This document shows positions 8,635 to 17,054 of a DNA stretch of 64,000 nucleotides, piece by piece (within the stretch, counting starts at the first letter, position 1; every line of letters starts with the position of its first letter). Location: contig NZ_JARKMZ010000013.1 of the NCBI RefSeq assembly GCF_029360775.1, forward strand, positions 21,850 through 85,849, read 5' to 3'. The notes beneath the pieces are model-generated. The model saw only the letters and a program-made list of their open reading frames with translations. It did not search any database and had not been told where the DNA came from. A program made the translations under genes and the position numbers. This DNA is from Daejeonella sp. H1SJ63. Lineage in GTDB: Bacteria; Bacteroidota; Bacteroidia; Sphingobacteriales; Sphingobacteriaceae.

Positions 8635-9234
8635 ATGCTGAGAATAGGAATAACCGGAGGCATAGGCAGTGGCAAGACAACCATTTGTAAAGTTTTTGAA
8701 TTGCTGGGTGTTCCTGTTTTTTATGCTGATAGTGTGGCAAAATCAATTATGCGCACTGATACTTTACTCAAAAAACAGATCATCAGTACATTCGGCAGCG
8801 ATTCTTACTCTGAAAGTGGTGAGTTAAACAGGGCTCATATTTCATCAATCGTATTTAAAGATGAGGCTGAACTTCAAAAACTGAACAGTCTGGTACATCC
8901 CGCAGTATTCAGGGCTTTTGATTTATGGGTATCTGAACAGTTGAGTGCACCTTATGTAATGAAAGAGGCTGCATTGCTGTTTGAAAGTAATTCTTATAAA
9001 ATGTGTGATCAGACAATACTGATTTTAACACCCGAGACATTACGGATTGCACGGGTGATGGACAGAGATGGGATAAGTGAGGAGGAGGTAAGATTGCGAA
9101 TGAAGAGGCAATGGACTGATAAAGAGAAGGAAAAACTGGCCACTCATATTCTCCGGAATGATGAAACCCATTTACTGATCCCGGAGATTATAAAACTTCA
9201 TAAGCAGTTTATTGAGGCAGCAGCTGGCAGATAA
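8635..9234 (+). CDS. coaE: Dephospho-CoA kinase
   Basis: A 199-residue kinase that phosphorylates the 3'-hydroxyl of dephospho-CoA, the last step of coenzyme A synthesis. It starts on the P-loop GITGGIGSGKTTICKVFELL, followed by VPVFYADSVAKS, VHPAVF, MKEAALLFES and the LID-like RMKRQWTDKEK. The length is normal. The stop codon shares its last A with the ATG of the next gene at 9234. Confidence 0.95.
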   Translation: MLRIGITGGIGSGKTTICKVFELLGVPVFYADSVAKSIMRTDTLLKKQIISTFGSDSYSESGELNRAHISSIVFKDEAELQKLNSLVHPAVFRAFDLWVSEQLSAPYVMKEAALLFESNSYKMCDQTILILTPETLRIARVMDRDGISEEEVRLRMKRQWTDKEKEKLATHILRNDETHLLIPEIIKLHKQFIEAAAGR

Positions 9235-10193
9235 TGATTATTGAAGATTTTTTATTTATTAATGAGCAAGGTCTGTATTGTTCCAGAGGTGATTTTTATC
9301 TGGATCCTCAAACTCCTGTTGCTCATGCTGTGATTTCTCATGCACATGGTGATCATGCGGTTCGTGGGAATAACTTTGTCTATTGCACTGCAGCTACAGC
9401 GGCCTTCATGCAGCATAGATATCAAAAGCAGGCTGGAAATCAATTCAATATTTACAACTGGTCTGAAAGCTTTGTTATAAACGGGGTTAAAATAAGTTTT
9501 ATACCTGCGGGCCATATACTTGGTTCAGCACAGGTTTTGATGGAGTATGAAGGTGTAAGGTATTTGTATACAGGCGATTATAAATTGCAGGAGGATTCAA
9601 CATGCGAGAGGTTGGAATTTGTAAAAGCTGATGTTCTGATCACAGAAACAACCTTTGCTGATCCTGAAGTAAGGCATCCTGATGCAGCATCAGAAATCAT
9701 GAAATTCAATGCTTTTAATCATAATATATTGCTTGGGGCATATTCATTGGGTAAAGCTCAAAGGCTGATCAGCCTGATCAACAGGTATTGTCCTGAGCGT
9801 TCTGTGGTGGTACATCATTCCATTTTTGGTTTGAACAAAATATATGATGCGTTTGGGTACTCTCCCGGAAAGTATGAGATTTACAATAGAAAATCAATGA
9901 AGCTGCCCGATCAGAATATGGTTTATATAGTGCCGCCATTAACTTTTAACAGTTATATACATGCTAAAAATGTAGTCAGGGCATTTGCTTCCGGATGGAT
10001 GAGATTACAGGTAAATAATGATATGCAAGTCTTAATTTCTGATCATGTTGACTGGAATGATATTCTGAAAATGGTGTCAGAAGCTGAACCCCACGAAGTT
10101 TGGACACTACATGGCAACGGGAATCATTTAAAAAGGTATTTCAAAGATTCCATGAAGATTAAAATGTTAAATTATGCTGATAGGGAAGGTTGA
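9234..10193 (+). CDS. MBL-fold exonuclease of the DNA ligase-associated type
   Basis: A 319-residue metallo-beta-lactamase-fold protein with SHAHGDHA (about residues 34-41), HILGSAQVL, a YTGDYKL segment and TLHGNGNHLKRYF near the C-terminus. The order and spacing match the 'ligase-associated DNA exonuclease' family, related to SNM1/CPSF nucleases and usually encoded with an ATP-dependent DNA ligase and an Lhr-like helicase. Neither partner is in this window; here it follows coaE with overlapping stop and start. DNA processing is therefore inferred from family only. The DUF5522 gene overlaps its last 20 nt. Confidence 0.75.
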   Translation: MIIEDFLFINEQGLYCSRGDFYLDPQTPVAHAVISHAHGDHAVRGNNFVYCTAATAAFMQHRYQKQAGNQFNIYNWSESFVINGVKISFIPAGHILGSAQVLMEYEGVRYLYTGDYKLQEDSTCERLEFVKADVLITETTFADPEVRHPDAASEIMKFNAFNHNILLGAYSLGKAQRLISLINRYCPERSVVVHHSIFGLNKIYDAFGYSPGKYEIYNRKSMKLPDQNMVYIVPPLTFNSYIHAKNVVRAFASGWMRLQVNNDMQVLISDHVDWNDILKMVSEAEPHEVWTLHGNGNHLKRYFKDSMKIKMLNYADREG

Positions 10194-10332
10194 CTATTAT
10201 CTGGATGAAAATGGCAATCTGGTTTTTACAGAGGCATATCACCTGAAGCGGGGAACCTGCTGTAAAAATAAATGCCGGCACTGCCCATGGAAGTATGGGC
10301 AAAAGATAATTCGGAAAGGCAAATTAAAATAA
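10174..10332 (+). CDS. DUF5522 small cysteine-rich protein
   Basis: A 52-residue reading frame starting at the ATG at 10174, inside the end of the exonuclease gene in another frame. It carries the family core YYLDENGNLVFTEAYHLKRG followed by CCKNKCRHCPW (cysteines spaced C-C-x3-C-x2-C) and a basic tail. This matches DUF5522, a short family in Bacteroidota and some proteobacteria that probably binds a metal through these cysteines; its function is unknown. The overlap suggests translational coupling to the exonuclease gene. Confidence 0.8.
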   Translation: MLIGKVDYYLDENGNLVFTEAYHLKRGTCCKNKCRHCPWKYGQKIIRKGKLK

Positions 10333-10397
10333 TTCATTTTTTATTAACTTATCTTATTATAATTGAAATAATTCTGATTCAGACAGGGCAACATTAA

Positions 10398-10847
10398 ATG
10401 GAAATAGAGAAAGAAATTTACAGTAATAAATTTGACGATAAGCACCAAAAGGCCATCGTAAATCTGATTTATACCTATGGCTGGATCACCAATATTTTGA
10501 AAATTATGCTTAACAAGCATAAAATTACCCTGCAGCAATTTAATATTCTCAGAATCCTCCGTGGGCAGTATCCCAGTCCTTCAACTATTAATATGCTCAG
10601 GGAACGCATGCTGGATAAGATGTCTGATGCCTCCAGAATTGTTGAGCGTCTGGTTCAAAAGGGTTTGGTAAAGCGTTGTGTAAATGTTAAGGACCGGCGT
10701 GCTGTAGATATAATCATAAGTCAGGAAGGCTTAGATATTTTGACAAAGCTGGATAAAGAATTGTCAATAAAAGAGATACTTGGCAATAACCTTACCGAGG
10801 AGGAGGCAGTGATTCTGAGTAACCTGCTTGATAAAATGAGAGGTTAG
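10398..10847 (+). CDS. MarR family transcriptional regulator
   Basis: A 149-residue winged-helix protein. Visible parts are the dimerisation helix at the start, the recognition region TLQQFNILRILRGQYPSPSTINMLRERML, DASRIVERLVQKGLVKR, and the wing with the family-typical VKDRRAVDIIISQEGLDIL. It is alone on its strand and convergent with the ZIP transporter gene, and neither its ligand nor its target is evident. Confidence 0.88.
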   Translation: MEIEKEIYSNKFDDKHQKAIVNLIYTYGWITNILKIMLNKHKITLQQFNILRILRGQYPSPSTINMLRERMLDKMSDASRIVERLVQKGLVKRCVNVKDRRAVDIIISQEGLDILTKLDKELSIKEILGNNLTEEEAVILSNLLDKMRG

Positions 10848-10856
10848 TGAGAATTT

Positions 10857-10886
10857 GCTCTGACAGCACCTTATTACTGTCTGAGC
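10857..10886. repeat. Inverted repeat between convergent marR and ZIP genes
   Basis: GCTCTGACAG and CTGTCTGAGC form a 10-bp stem with one mismatch around a 10-nt loop, in the 45-nt gap between convergent genes. There is no T-run; it may be a weak bidirectional terminator. Confidence 0.4.
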
Positions 10887-10892
10887 ATTGAA

Positions 10893-11606
10893 TCAATGGA
10901 TAAAAAAACCAATCAGTGCAATCCCAACACCCATCAATACAGCTGCCATTTTCTTCAGATTAAATTTATGGTCAACACTTGATTCGAAAAGTATTGTTGT
11001 TGAAATGTGAAGGAATATTCCGATTACCACACCCATAATACTGTCGAAATAAATCTCAATATTGCCAATAGATCCCTGTCCGATCTGATAACTAAGCAGG
11101 TATCCCAATGGGCTCATCGTTGCAAAAATAACAAGTAATACTAAAACATATTTTTTATTCAGATTATTCTGTATCAGTACGCTTCCCAGAGCAAATGCAG
11201 CGGGTATATGGTGCAAAGCAATACCGAATACCAGTTCATTATGCCGGTCTTGTGCCAATGGCATTCCTTCTAAAAATGCATGAAGGCATAGGCTGAGCAT
11301 AATTCCCCAGGGGAATACATAATGATGATGATTGTGTTTATGAATATGCCCGTGTTCTATTCCCTCAGAAAATTGCTCCATAACTATCTGAAGCAGAAAG
11401 CCTCCCAGAATAAAGAGACCTGTCCGGTGATTGCCGGATGAATAGACATCAGGCATAAGATGCAGTACTGTAATAGCAAAGAGGTAGGCTCCGCTGAATG
11501 ATAAGACTAGCTTTAAGCGGTTTTGATTATCTTTTTTGAAAAGAAAAACACCTGTTCCTCCTAAAAAAGCGCTGCTGAAAAGAAGGATCAGTTCCCAGAT
11601 TTCCAT
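10893..11606 (-). CDS. ZIP family divalent metal transporter
   Basis: A 237-residue membrane protein with about eight helices. A histidine-rich cytoplasmic loop (EHGHIHKHNHHHY) lies between helices 3 and 4. The metal-path motifs HAFLEGMPLA (helix 4) and ALHHIPAAFALGS (helix 5) are the ZIP signature. It probably imports Zn2+ or another divalent cation. It overlaps the PAP2 gene upstream by 19 nt and ends a three-gene minus-strand unit. Confidence 0.88.
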   Translation of the reverse strand: MEIWELILLFSSAFLGGTGVFLFKKDNQNRLKLVLSFSGAYLFAITVLHLMPDVYSSGNHRTGLFILGGFLLQIVMEQFSEGIEHGHIHKHNHHHYVFPWGIMLSLCLHAFLEGMPLAQDRHNELVFGIALHHIPAAFALGSVLIQNNLNKKYVLVLLVIFATMSPLGYLLSYQIGQGSIGNIEIYFDSIMGVVIGIFLHISTTILFESSVDHKFNLKKMAAVLMGVGIALIGFFIH

Positions 11607-12169
11607 GTACTGAATGTTTTTGTAACTAATAAAATTGATGCCATGATATAACCGATCATAGATCCGATTATAGCTCCTGAGCTAACGTCAATAGGAAAAT
11701 GTACACCTACATAAACTTGTGCAAAACTTATGGATCCTGCCCAAAGTAATCCCAGGGGTAAAATCAGTTTCCATTTTGAATAGAACATCATGATCATAAA
11801 AACAGCAAGTGCAAAATGATTTGATGCATGCGAAGAAGGGAAACTGAACCCTGTTCCACAGGCTATTCTGCTGTTAACTTCTGATTTGATTTCCGGATCA
11901 TTGCAGGGCCTTAGTCTTTGTACCGCAGGTTTGATTATTGAGGAAGAAGCAAAATCTGTAAAGCCAAAAGTTAATCCAAGAAAAATCAGCAGATACCAAC
12001 CCTGTTTTCCATAATTTCTGATGGAAAATATAATGATGAACAAGTAAAGCGGAGTCCAGAAAAAGCGATTTCTCAATGCCGGCATCAGCCAGTCGAAAAG
12101 TGGGTTACTCAGACCCTGATTAATGGCAAAGAATAATTCCCTGTCAAATTGAATGAGTTGTTCAAGCAT
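11588..12169 (-). CDS. PAP2-family membrane phosphatase
   Basis: A 193-residue integral membrane protein with the acid phosphatase motifs KPAVQRLRPC (KxxxxxxRP), FSFPSSHASNH (PSGH-like) and VYVGVHFPIDVSSGAIIG (SRxxxxxHxxxD-like, with the catalytic His and Asp). Such enzymes dephosphorylate undecaprenyl pyrophosphate or lipid phosphates on the periplasmic face. It overlaps the methyltransferase gene upstream by 8 nt and the ZIP gene downstream by 19 nt. The substrate is not determined. Confidence 0.85.
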   Translation of the reverse strand: MLEQLIQFDRELFFAINQGLSNPLFDWLMPALRNRFFWTPLYLFIIIFSIRNYGKQGWYLLIFLGLTFGFTDFASSSIIKPAVQRLRPCNDPEIKSEVNSRIACGTGFSFPSSHASNHFALAVFMIMMFYSKWKLILPLGLLWAGSISFAQVYVGVHFPIDVSSGAIIGSMIGYIMASILLVTKTFSTWKSGN

Positions 12170-12899
12170 CTGATTTACGGCATATAAATATTAAACGATC
12201 GGATCTGTTTTCATCAAATGGATTGAGAGCGAAATCCCCGAAATGATGTAAAATGGTAAAGCCGCTTCTTCTGAACATTTTTTCGAAATCACTGTATACC
12301 AAGGCTCTTACCTCTTCTTTGAATGCGTAATCTTTATTTTTATGTTCAAAAGATATGTTTTTTATAATTTTTCCATCTGATACCTTTTTACTGATGTAAA
12401 AATCAATCCCATCAATATTTTTCACTTCCTGTGCTGATAGATTACGGCTGATCTTTTCTGTATTGAAGTAATCAAGAACCAGAATACCATCTTTCTTCAG
12501 TGATCTGTTAATAGTTTTCAGGGCGCTGATATGATCTCTCTCAGTGTCAAAGTGTCCGAAGCTGGTAAAAAGATTAAATGCGAAATCGAAATAATTGATA
12601 TAAAACCTGAATCTCATATCGTGCACATAGAAGTGCAGGCTTTCCCGTTCAAATTGTTGGGCAAAACGAATATTTGAGATTGAAAGATCAATACCGGTAA
12701 CATCATAACCCTTTTTATTCAGATAAACCGAATGTCTTCCCCGGCCACAGGCAATATCCAGTAATTTTGAGTTAATGCCGGGTTTTAGATAGGCGCAGAG
12801 ATTATCAATGAAATATTCTGCTTCATCGTCATTTCTTTGATGATACAGGATATGGTAATAGGGCGAACTAAACCAGTTTTGAAACCACTTTTTAGTCAT
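12162..12899 (-). CDS. Class I SAM-dependent methyltransferase
   Basis: A 245-residue cytoplasmic protein. The SAM-binding motif I is LLDIACGRGRHSVYLNKKG (about residues 45-63), followed by VTGIDLS and the motif IV-like FDFAFNLFTSFGHFD. This places it in the Methyltransf_25 group. The substrate is unknown. It is the first gene of the overlapping methyltransferase/PAP2/ZIP unit and is divergent from the glmM-like gene. Confidence 0.82.
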   Translation of the reverse strand: MTKKWFQNWFSSPYYHILYHQRNDDEAEYFIDNLCAYLKPGINSKLLDIACGRGRHSVYLNKKGYDVTGIDLSISNIRFAQQFERESLHFYVHDMRFRFYINYFDFAFNLFTSFGHFDTERDHISALKTINRSLKKDGILVLDYFNTEKISRNLSAQEVKNIDGIDFYISKKVSDGKIIKNISFEHKNKDYAFKEEVRALVYSDFEKMFRRSGFTILHHFGDFALNPFDENRSDRLIFICRKSDA

Positions 12900-12971
12900 A
12901 TACTGATATCATAGTTTAGGAGCAAATATATACATTTACTGTTTTACAGTAGGTGTATACATTTGAATTGT

Positions 12972-12979
12972 TATTTTTG
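12972..12979 (+). promoter_or_regulatory. -7 element (TATTTTTG) of the glmM-like gene
   Basis: TATTTTTG matches TAnnTTTG 17 nt before the GTG start at 12997. This supports the GTG start and a short leader. Confidence 0.5.
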
Positions 12980-12996
12980 AATTTTAAATTAATAAG

Positions 12997-14385
12997 GTGA
13001 GTCTAATAAAATCAATCTCAGGAATAAGGGGTACAATTGGTGGTGTTGCAGGCGATGGTCTGACACCTCCTGACATCATAAAATTCACTTCAGCCTTTGG
13101 GCATTGGGTGATAAATAATACCGGTAAGAAGAAAATTGTGATTGGCCGGGATGCCCGAATCTCAGGAGAAATGGTCAGAAATCTGGTTGTTGGAACACTG
13201 CAGAGTATTGGAATTGACGTGATTGATCTGGGACTGTCTACAACCCCAACAGTTGAGCTTGCCGTACCGGATGAAAATGCGGGTGGTGGAATTATTCTCA
13301 CCGCCAGCCATAATCCGAAACAATGGAATGCACTTAAATTACTCAATGATAAAGGGGAGTTTATTTCAGATCTGGATGGACAGCTTGTTCTTAAAATGGC
13401 AGAACAGACCGATCTTGAATATGCAGAAGTAAATGAACTCGGTAAAGTTACATTTGATGATTCCTGGCTTCAGAAGCATATTGATAAGGTTCTTGCACTA
13501 CCCTTGGTTGATGCGGATGCAGTACGTCAGGCTAATTTTAAAATAGCTGTAGACTGTGTTAATTCATCAGGTGGTATTTATGTTCCGGCCTTGTTAAGGG
13601 CTCTTGGTGTTGAAACAATTTTTGAATTGTACTGTACGCCTGATGGTGAGTTTCCGCATAACCCTGAGCCACTTCCTGAGAATCTTACAGAAATTTCAAA
13701 AGTAGTGGTGGCTAATAAGGCCGATCTGGGAATTGTTGTCGATCCGGATGTAGATCGTTTATGCTTTGTTTGTGAAGATGGATCGATGTTCGGAGAAGAA
13801 TATACTTTAGTAGCAGTTGCAGATTATGTATTGCAGCATACACCGGGAAGTACAGTTTCTAATTTATCTTCTACAAGAGCTCTTAGGGATGTTACAGAGG
13901 CTGCCGGTTGTGTATATAATGCAGCGGCAGTTGGTGAGGTTAATGTGGTCAGTAAAATGAAAGAAACCAATGCGATCATTGGCGGTGAGGGGAATGGCGG
14001 AATTATTTATCCTGAGTCTCATTATGGCCGCGATGCGCTGGTAGGAATAGCTTTGTTCCTGACACATCTGGCAAAAAGGGCACAGACAGTTTCCATGCTC
14101 AGAGCATCATATCCCGAGTATTATATCTCTAAAAATAAGATCACACTTACTCCGGAAATGGATATAGATGCATTACTGAAGGAAGTGGAGAAAAGATATG
14201 AAAATCAGCCTCACAGTACAATTGACGGCTTGAAAATCGAGTTTGATAAGCAATGGGTACATCTGAGAAGGTCAAATACAGAGCCGATTATCAGAATTTA
14301 TTCGGAAGGGAGCTCTGAAACCATAGCTGAAAACCTTGCTAAGAAGATTATATCTGATATTAAGGAGATTCTGAGGATATCCTGA
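12997..14385 (+). CDS. glmM: Phosphoglucosamine mutase (phosphohexomutase family)
   Basis: A 462-residue phosphohexomutase. The phosphoserine loop is TASHNP (Ser104), the Mg2+ loop is VDPDVDRL (Asp249/251/253), the sugar loop is GEGNGG (330-335) and the phosphate-binding RRSNTEPIIRIYSE lies near the end. It most likely converts glucosamine-6-phosphate to the 1-phosphate for UDP-GlcNAc synthesis. The GEGNGG loop is the archaeal-like variant common in Bacteroidota, not GEQSGH of E. coli GlmM, so phosphomannomutase or phosphoglucomutase activity is also possible. The start is a GTG, just after a -7 element. Confidence 0.8.
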   Translation: MSLIKSISGIRGTIGGVAGDGLTPPDIIKFTSAFGHWVINNTGKKKIVIGRDARISGEMVRNLVVGTLQSIGIDVIDLGLSTTPTVELAVPDENAGGGIILTASHNPKQWNALKLLNDKGEFISDLDGQLVLKMAEQTDLEYAEVNELGKVTFDDSWLQKHIDKVLALPLVDADAVRQANFKIAVDCVNSSGGIYVPALLRALGVETIFELYCTPDGEFPHNPEPLPENLTEISKVVVANKADLGIVVDPDVDRLCFVCEDGSMFGEEYTLVAVADYVLQHTPGSTVSNLSSTRALRDVTEAAGCVYNAAAVGEVNVVSKMKETNAIIGGEGNGGIIYPESHYGRDALVGIALFLTHLAKRAQTVSMLRASYPEYYISKNKITLTPEMDIDALLKEVEKRYENQPHSTIDGLKIEFDKQWVHLRRSNTEPIIRIYSEGSSETIAENLAKKIISDIKEILRIS

Positions 14386-14497
14386 TACCCGAACAGTTGA
14401 ATTTATGTATAGTTCTGCAGTTTTACGTTGAATTTTTGCCTGTCAGGGTTTTTAACCAATGGCTCAGACAGGATTCTTTTAATTTAAATAGTATAAA

Positions 14498-15640
14498 ATG
14501 CGTGTATATCTTGACAATGCAGCAACAACACCTTTAGATAAGGATGTGATGAAAGCTATGTTTGATGTAATGGAAAACCAGTATGGTAATCCTTCATCAA
14601 TTCATGCGCATGGAAGAGAGGTTCGTACAATCATTGAGAAGGCACGTAAGACAATTTCAGGATTACTTCATGCTTCGCCTTCAGAGTTTTTCTTTACCTC
14701 AGGAGGAACGGAGGCCGACAATATGGCCATTCGTTGCGGAATTATTGATCATGGTATTAAACATGCCATTACTACGGCCATTGAACATCATGCCGTACTT
14801 CATACGTTAGAGGCATTAGAGAAAAGCGGTGTAATTCGTTTGAGTTTCGTGAATATTGATTCAAAAGGATGTGTTGATTACAGTCATCTGGAAGAGCTTT
14901 TGAAAACAAATGAAAGAAGTTTCGTTTCGCTGATGCATGCCAATAATGAACTGGGCACATTAACAGATATAGAACGTGTAGGGGAACTTTGTGAACAGTA
15001 TAATGCACTGTATCATTGTGATACTGTTCAGACTATGGGGCACTATCCGCATGATCTGTCAAAGCTGAAAGTGAGTTTTATTGTATGTGCAGCTCATAAA
15101 TTGCATGGTCCCAAGGGAATCGGATTTCTGTATATTAACCATAAAATCAAGATCAACCCGATGATCTACGGCGGTTCTCAGGAAAGGAATATGAGGGGAG
15201 GAACGGAAAATGTGTATGGTATTGCCGGACTAGCGAAAGCTCTTGAAATTGCTTATAAGGAGATGCCAGAGCATCAGAAGTATATTCAGGGACTTAAATC
15301 ATACATGATGGATGAGCTGAGGAAGAATATACCGGGGGTTGAATTTAATGGTGAAACTGATCCTGAAAAAAGTCTGTATACTGTATTGAATGTATCATTT
15401 CCTGAGATGGAAATGGCCGAGATGTTATTGTTTAGTCTGGATATTGCAGGGATTTCAGTATCGGGGGGGAGTGCATGCAGCTCAGGCACTAATATTGGGT
15501 CGCATGTTCTGAATGCAATACATGCTAATCCGGATCGTCCTGCAGTCAGGTTTTCATTCAGTAAGTATAATACGAAGGAAGAAATTGATTATGCAGTTAC
15601 CAAAGTCAGGGATTTGTGCGCCGCCTCTGTTAAATCCTGA
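14498..15640 (+). CDS. Cysteine desulfurase (NifS/IscS family)
   Basis: A 380-residue PLP enzyme that takes sulfur from cysteine for Fe-S clusters or tRNA thiolation. It has YLDNAATTPLD at the start, FTSGGTEADNMAI, the His in HHAVLH, the PLP lysine in CAAHKLHGPKGIGFLY, RGGTENV, and the catalytic loop SGGSACSSGTNIGSH. The short active-site loop resembles the NifS-like class. No IscU or SufE partner is adjacent, so its client pathway cannot be assigned. Confidence 0.9.
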   Translation: MRVYLDNAATTPLDKDVMKAMFDVMENQYGNPSSIHAHGREVRTIIEKARKTISGLLHASPSEFFFTSGGTEADNMAIRCGIIDHGIKHAITTAIEHHAVLHTLEALEKSGVIRLSFVNIDSKGCVDYSHLEELLKTNERSFVSLMHANNELGTLTDIERVGELCEQYNALYHCDTVQTMGHYPHDLSKLKVSFIVCAAHKLHGPKGIGFLYINHKIKINPMIYGGSQERNMRGGTENVYGIAGLAKALEIAYKEMPEHQKYIQGLKSYMMDELRKNIPGVEFNGETDPEKSLYTVLNVSFPEMEMAEMLLFSLDIAGISVSGGSACSSGTNIGSHVLNAIHANPDRPAVRFSFSKYNTKEEIDYAVTKVRDLCAASVKS

Positions 15641-15708
15641 GTAAACTGTTTTATGTAATATTGATTTGTTATTAAATTCTTTGTAATTTTATATATCAGA
15701 TCTTTAAA

Positions 15709-15715
15709 AAGGAGG
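15709..15715 (+). promoter_or_regulatory. Strong Shine-Dalgarno site (AAGGAGG)
   Basis: A full AAGGAGG lies 5 nt before the ATG at 15721. Most other starts in this window lack such a site, as is usual in Bacteroidota, so this one stands out and supports translation of the 60-residue frame. Confidence 0.7.
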
Positions 15716-15720
15716 ACATC

Positions 15721-15903
15721 ATGACAAAGAAATATGTTCCAAAAAATACTGCAAAAAGCAACGCTAAAGACGAGCAAACGGCGGGGCAGCGTGAAAGGCA
15801 TTCCAATACAGGCTTATTTAAAGGTTACAGTTTTGCTAACCATTCGCATGGGCGGACCAATATCCATGCAATAGGGTTCAATCACGAACCCGGCACATTG
15901 TAA
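15721..15903 (+). CDS. Small basic protein of unknown function
   Basis: A 60-residue, basic, hydrophilic product rich in Lys, Asn and His, with a pattern HSNTGLFKGYSFANHSHG. It has no membrane segment or signal peptide. I do not recognise a family. Evidence that it is real: a near-perfect Shine-Dalgarno, a complete frame, and a terminator placed 8 nt after its stop. It lies between cysteine desulfurase and a Tat-type MBL protein and seems to be its own transcription unit. The basic, disordered-looking sequence could suit nucleic acid or ribosome binding, but that is a guess. Confidence 0.65.
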   Translation: MTKKYVPKNTAKSNAKDEQTAGQRERHSNTGLFKGYSFANHSHGRTNIHAIGFNHEPGTL

Positions 15904-15911
15904 AATATTCA

Positions 15912-15936
15912 ATCCCGCACTGCGGGATTTTTTTTT
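15912..15936 (+). terminator. Rho-independent terminator of the 60-residue gene
   Basis: ATCCCGC and GCGGGAT form a 7-bp stem with a 3-nt loop followed by nine T. Confidence 0.88.
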
Positions 15937-15969
15937 ATTGATATATTGGGATACTAAATCAATTATTTC

Positions 15970-16866
15970 ATGCAAAGAAGAAGATTTTTACAAAATACAG
16001 GACTTTCACTTGGATTGCTTGCTCTGACAGATTATAAAGCTCTTGCTGATATGATTAGGCAACCTGCGTATAAATTCATTCCATTAAGAAATAATGTGGG
16101 AATATTTACAGAACAGGGAGGAACTATAGCCTGGCTATCCAACAAGGAGGGGATGGTAGTTGTGGACACGCAATTTATGGATCCTGCTGCTCATCTGATT
16201 GCCGAATTAAAGAAAAAATCGGAAAAACCGCTTAAATATCTGATCAATACACATCATCATGGTGATCATACCGGAGGGAATCTGGCATTTAAAGGACTTG
16301 CTGAAAAAGTTGTAGCACATCAGAATTGTCTGATCAATCATCAAAAGACCGCAGCAGCTCAAAAATCAGAGAGTAAACAGCTTTTCGCTGATACCGTTTT
16401 TGCAGATAAATGGAAAAGTAAGGTTGGGTCAGAGAATATAAAAGCACATTATTTTGGTGCTGCCCATACGAATGGCGATATCATTGTCCATTTTGAAGAT
16501 GCCAATATTGCCCATATGGGCGATCTGATGTTTAACAGACGTTATCCATTCATTGACAGAAGTGCTGGTGCGAATATTCAAAGCTGGATAAAAGTTCTGG
16601 ATAAGGCAATTTCTGAGTTTGACAAAGATACTTTGTTTGTTTTTGGACATTCTGCTGATCCGGAGAAAGTAACGGGTGGTAAGGAAGATCTCAACGCTAT
16701 GCAGAATTACCTGGAAAAGCTGATCGCTTTTGTTCAGTCGGAAATTAAATCAGGTAAATCTAAAGAGGAAATAATGAAAATTACCGGCATTCCGGGTGCC
16801 GAAGATTTTCAGGGACAGGGAATTCAGAGGAGCCTGACAGCGGCTTACGAAGAGTTAACTATATAG
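15970..16866 (+). CDS. Tat-exported MBL-fold hydrolase
   Basis: A 298-residue protein. The N-terminus MQRRRFLQNTGLSLGLLAL fits a twin-arginine signal, so it is probably exported folded. The metal site is INTHHHGDHTGGN (about residues 93-105), with later GAAHTNGDIIVHFED and the His in FVFGHSADPEK. This is the group of periplasmic beta-lactamase-superfamily hydrolases of unknown substrate. No partner gene suggests a substrate. Confidence 0.8.
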   Translation: MQRRRFLQNTGLSLGLLALTDYKALADMIRQPAYKFIPLRNNVGIFTEQGGTIAWLSNKEGMVVVDTQFMDPAAHLIAELKKKSEKPLKYLINTHHHGDHTGGNLAFKGLAEKVVAHQNCLINHQKTAAAQKSESKQLFADTVFADKWKSKVGSENIKAHYFGAAHTNGDIIVHFEDANIAHMGDLMFNRRYPFIDRSAGANIQSWIKVLDKAISEFDKDTLFVFGHSADPEKVTGGKEDLNAMQNYLEKLIAFVQSEIKSGKSKEEIMKITGIPGAEDFQGQGIQRSLTAAYEELTI

Positions 16867-17000
16867 CTTACCTATCATTTATAATTAATGTGCAGGAAGG
16901 TTTTGTGTTGTTGGTACTAATGAAAGAATAGAAGTGATTGCCCGAATCACTAAGGTTCAATCAGGAAAGCTGAATATGGAATTGGAAAATGCTTAATAAA

Positions 17001-17031
17001 CAAAAAGCCACTATTGAGTGGCTTTTTGTTT
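17001..17031. terminator. Bidirectional terminator between MBL gene and accD
   Basis: CAAAAAGCCACT (17001-17012) and AGTGGCTTTTTG (17017-17028) form a 12-bp stem with a 4-nt loop. It carries a T-rich tail on either strand and serves the convergent genes. Confidence 0.85.
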
Positions 17032-17054
17032 ATTGAATAGGACAATGAATTGTC

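Noticed and set aside
16867..17000. Short frame ending ITKVQSGKLNMELENA before the terminator
   Set aside because: It has no start codon after the upstream stop, no homology that I recognise, and it runs into the convergent terminator.
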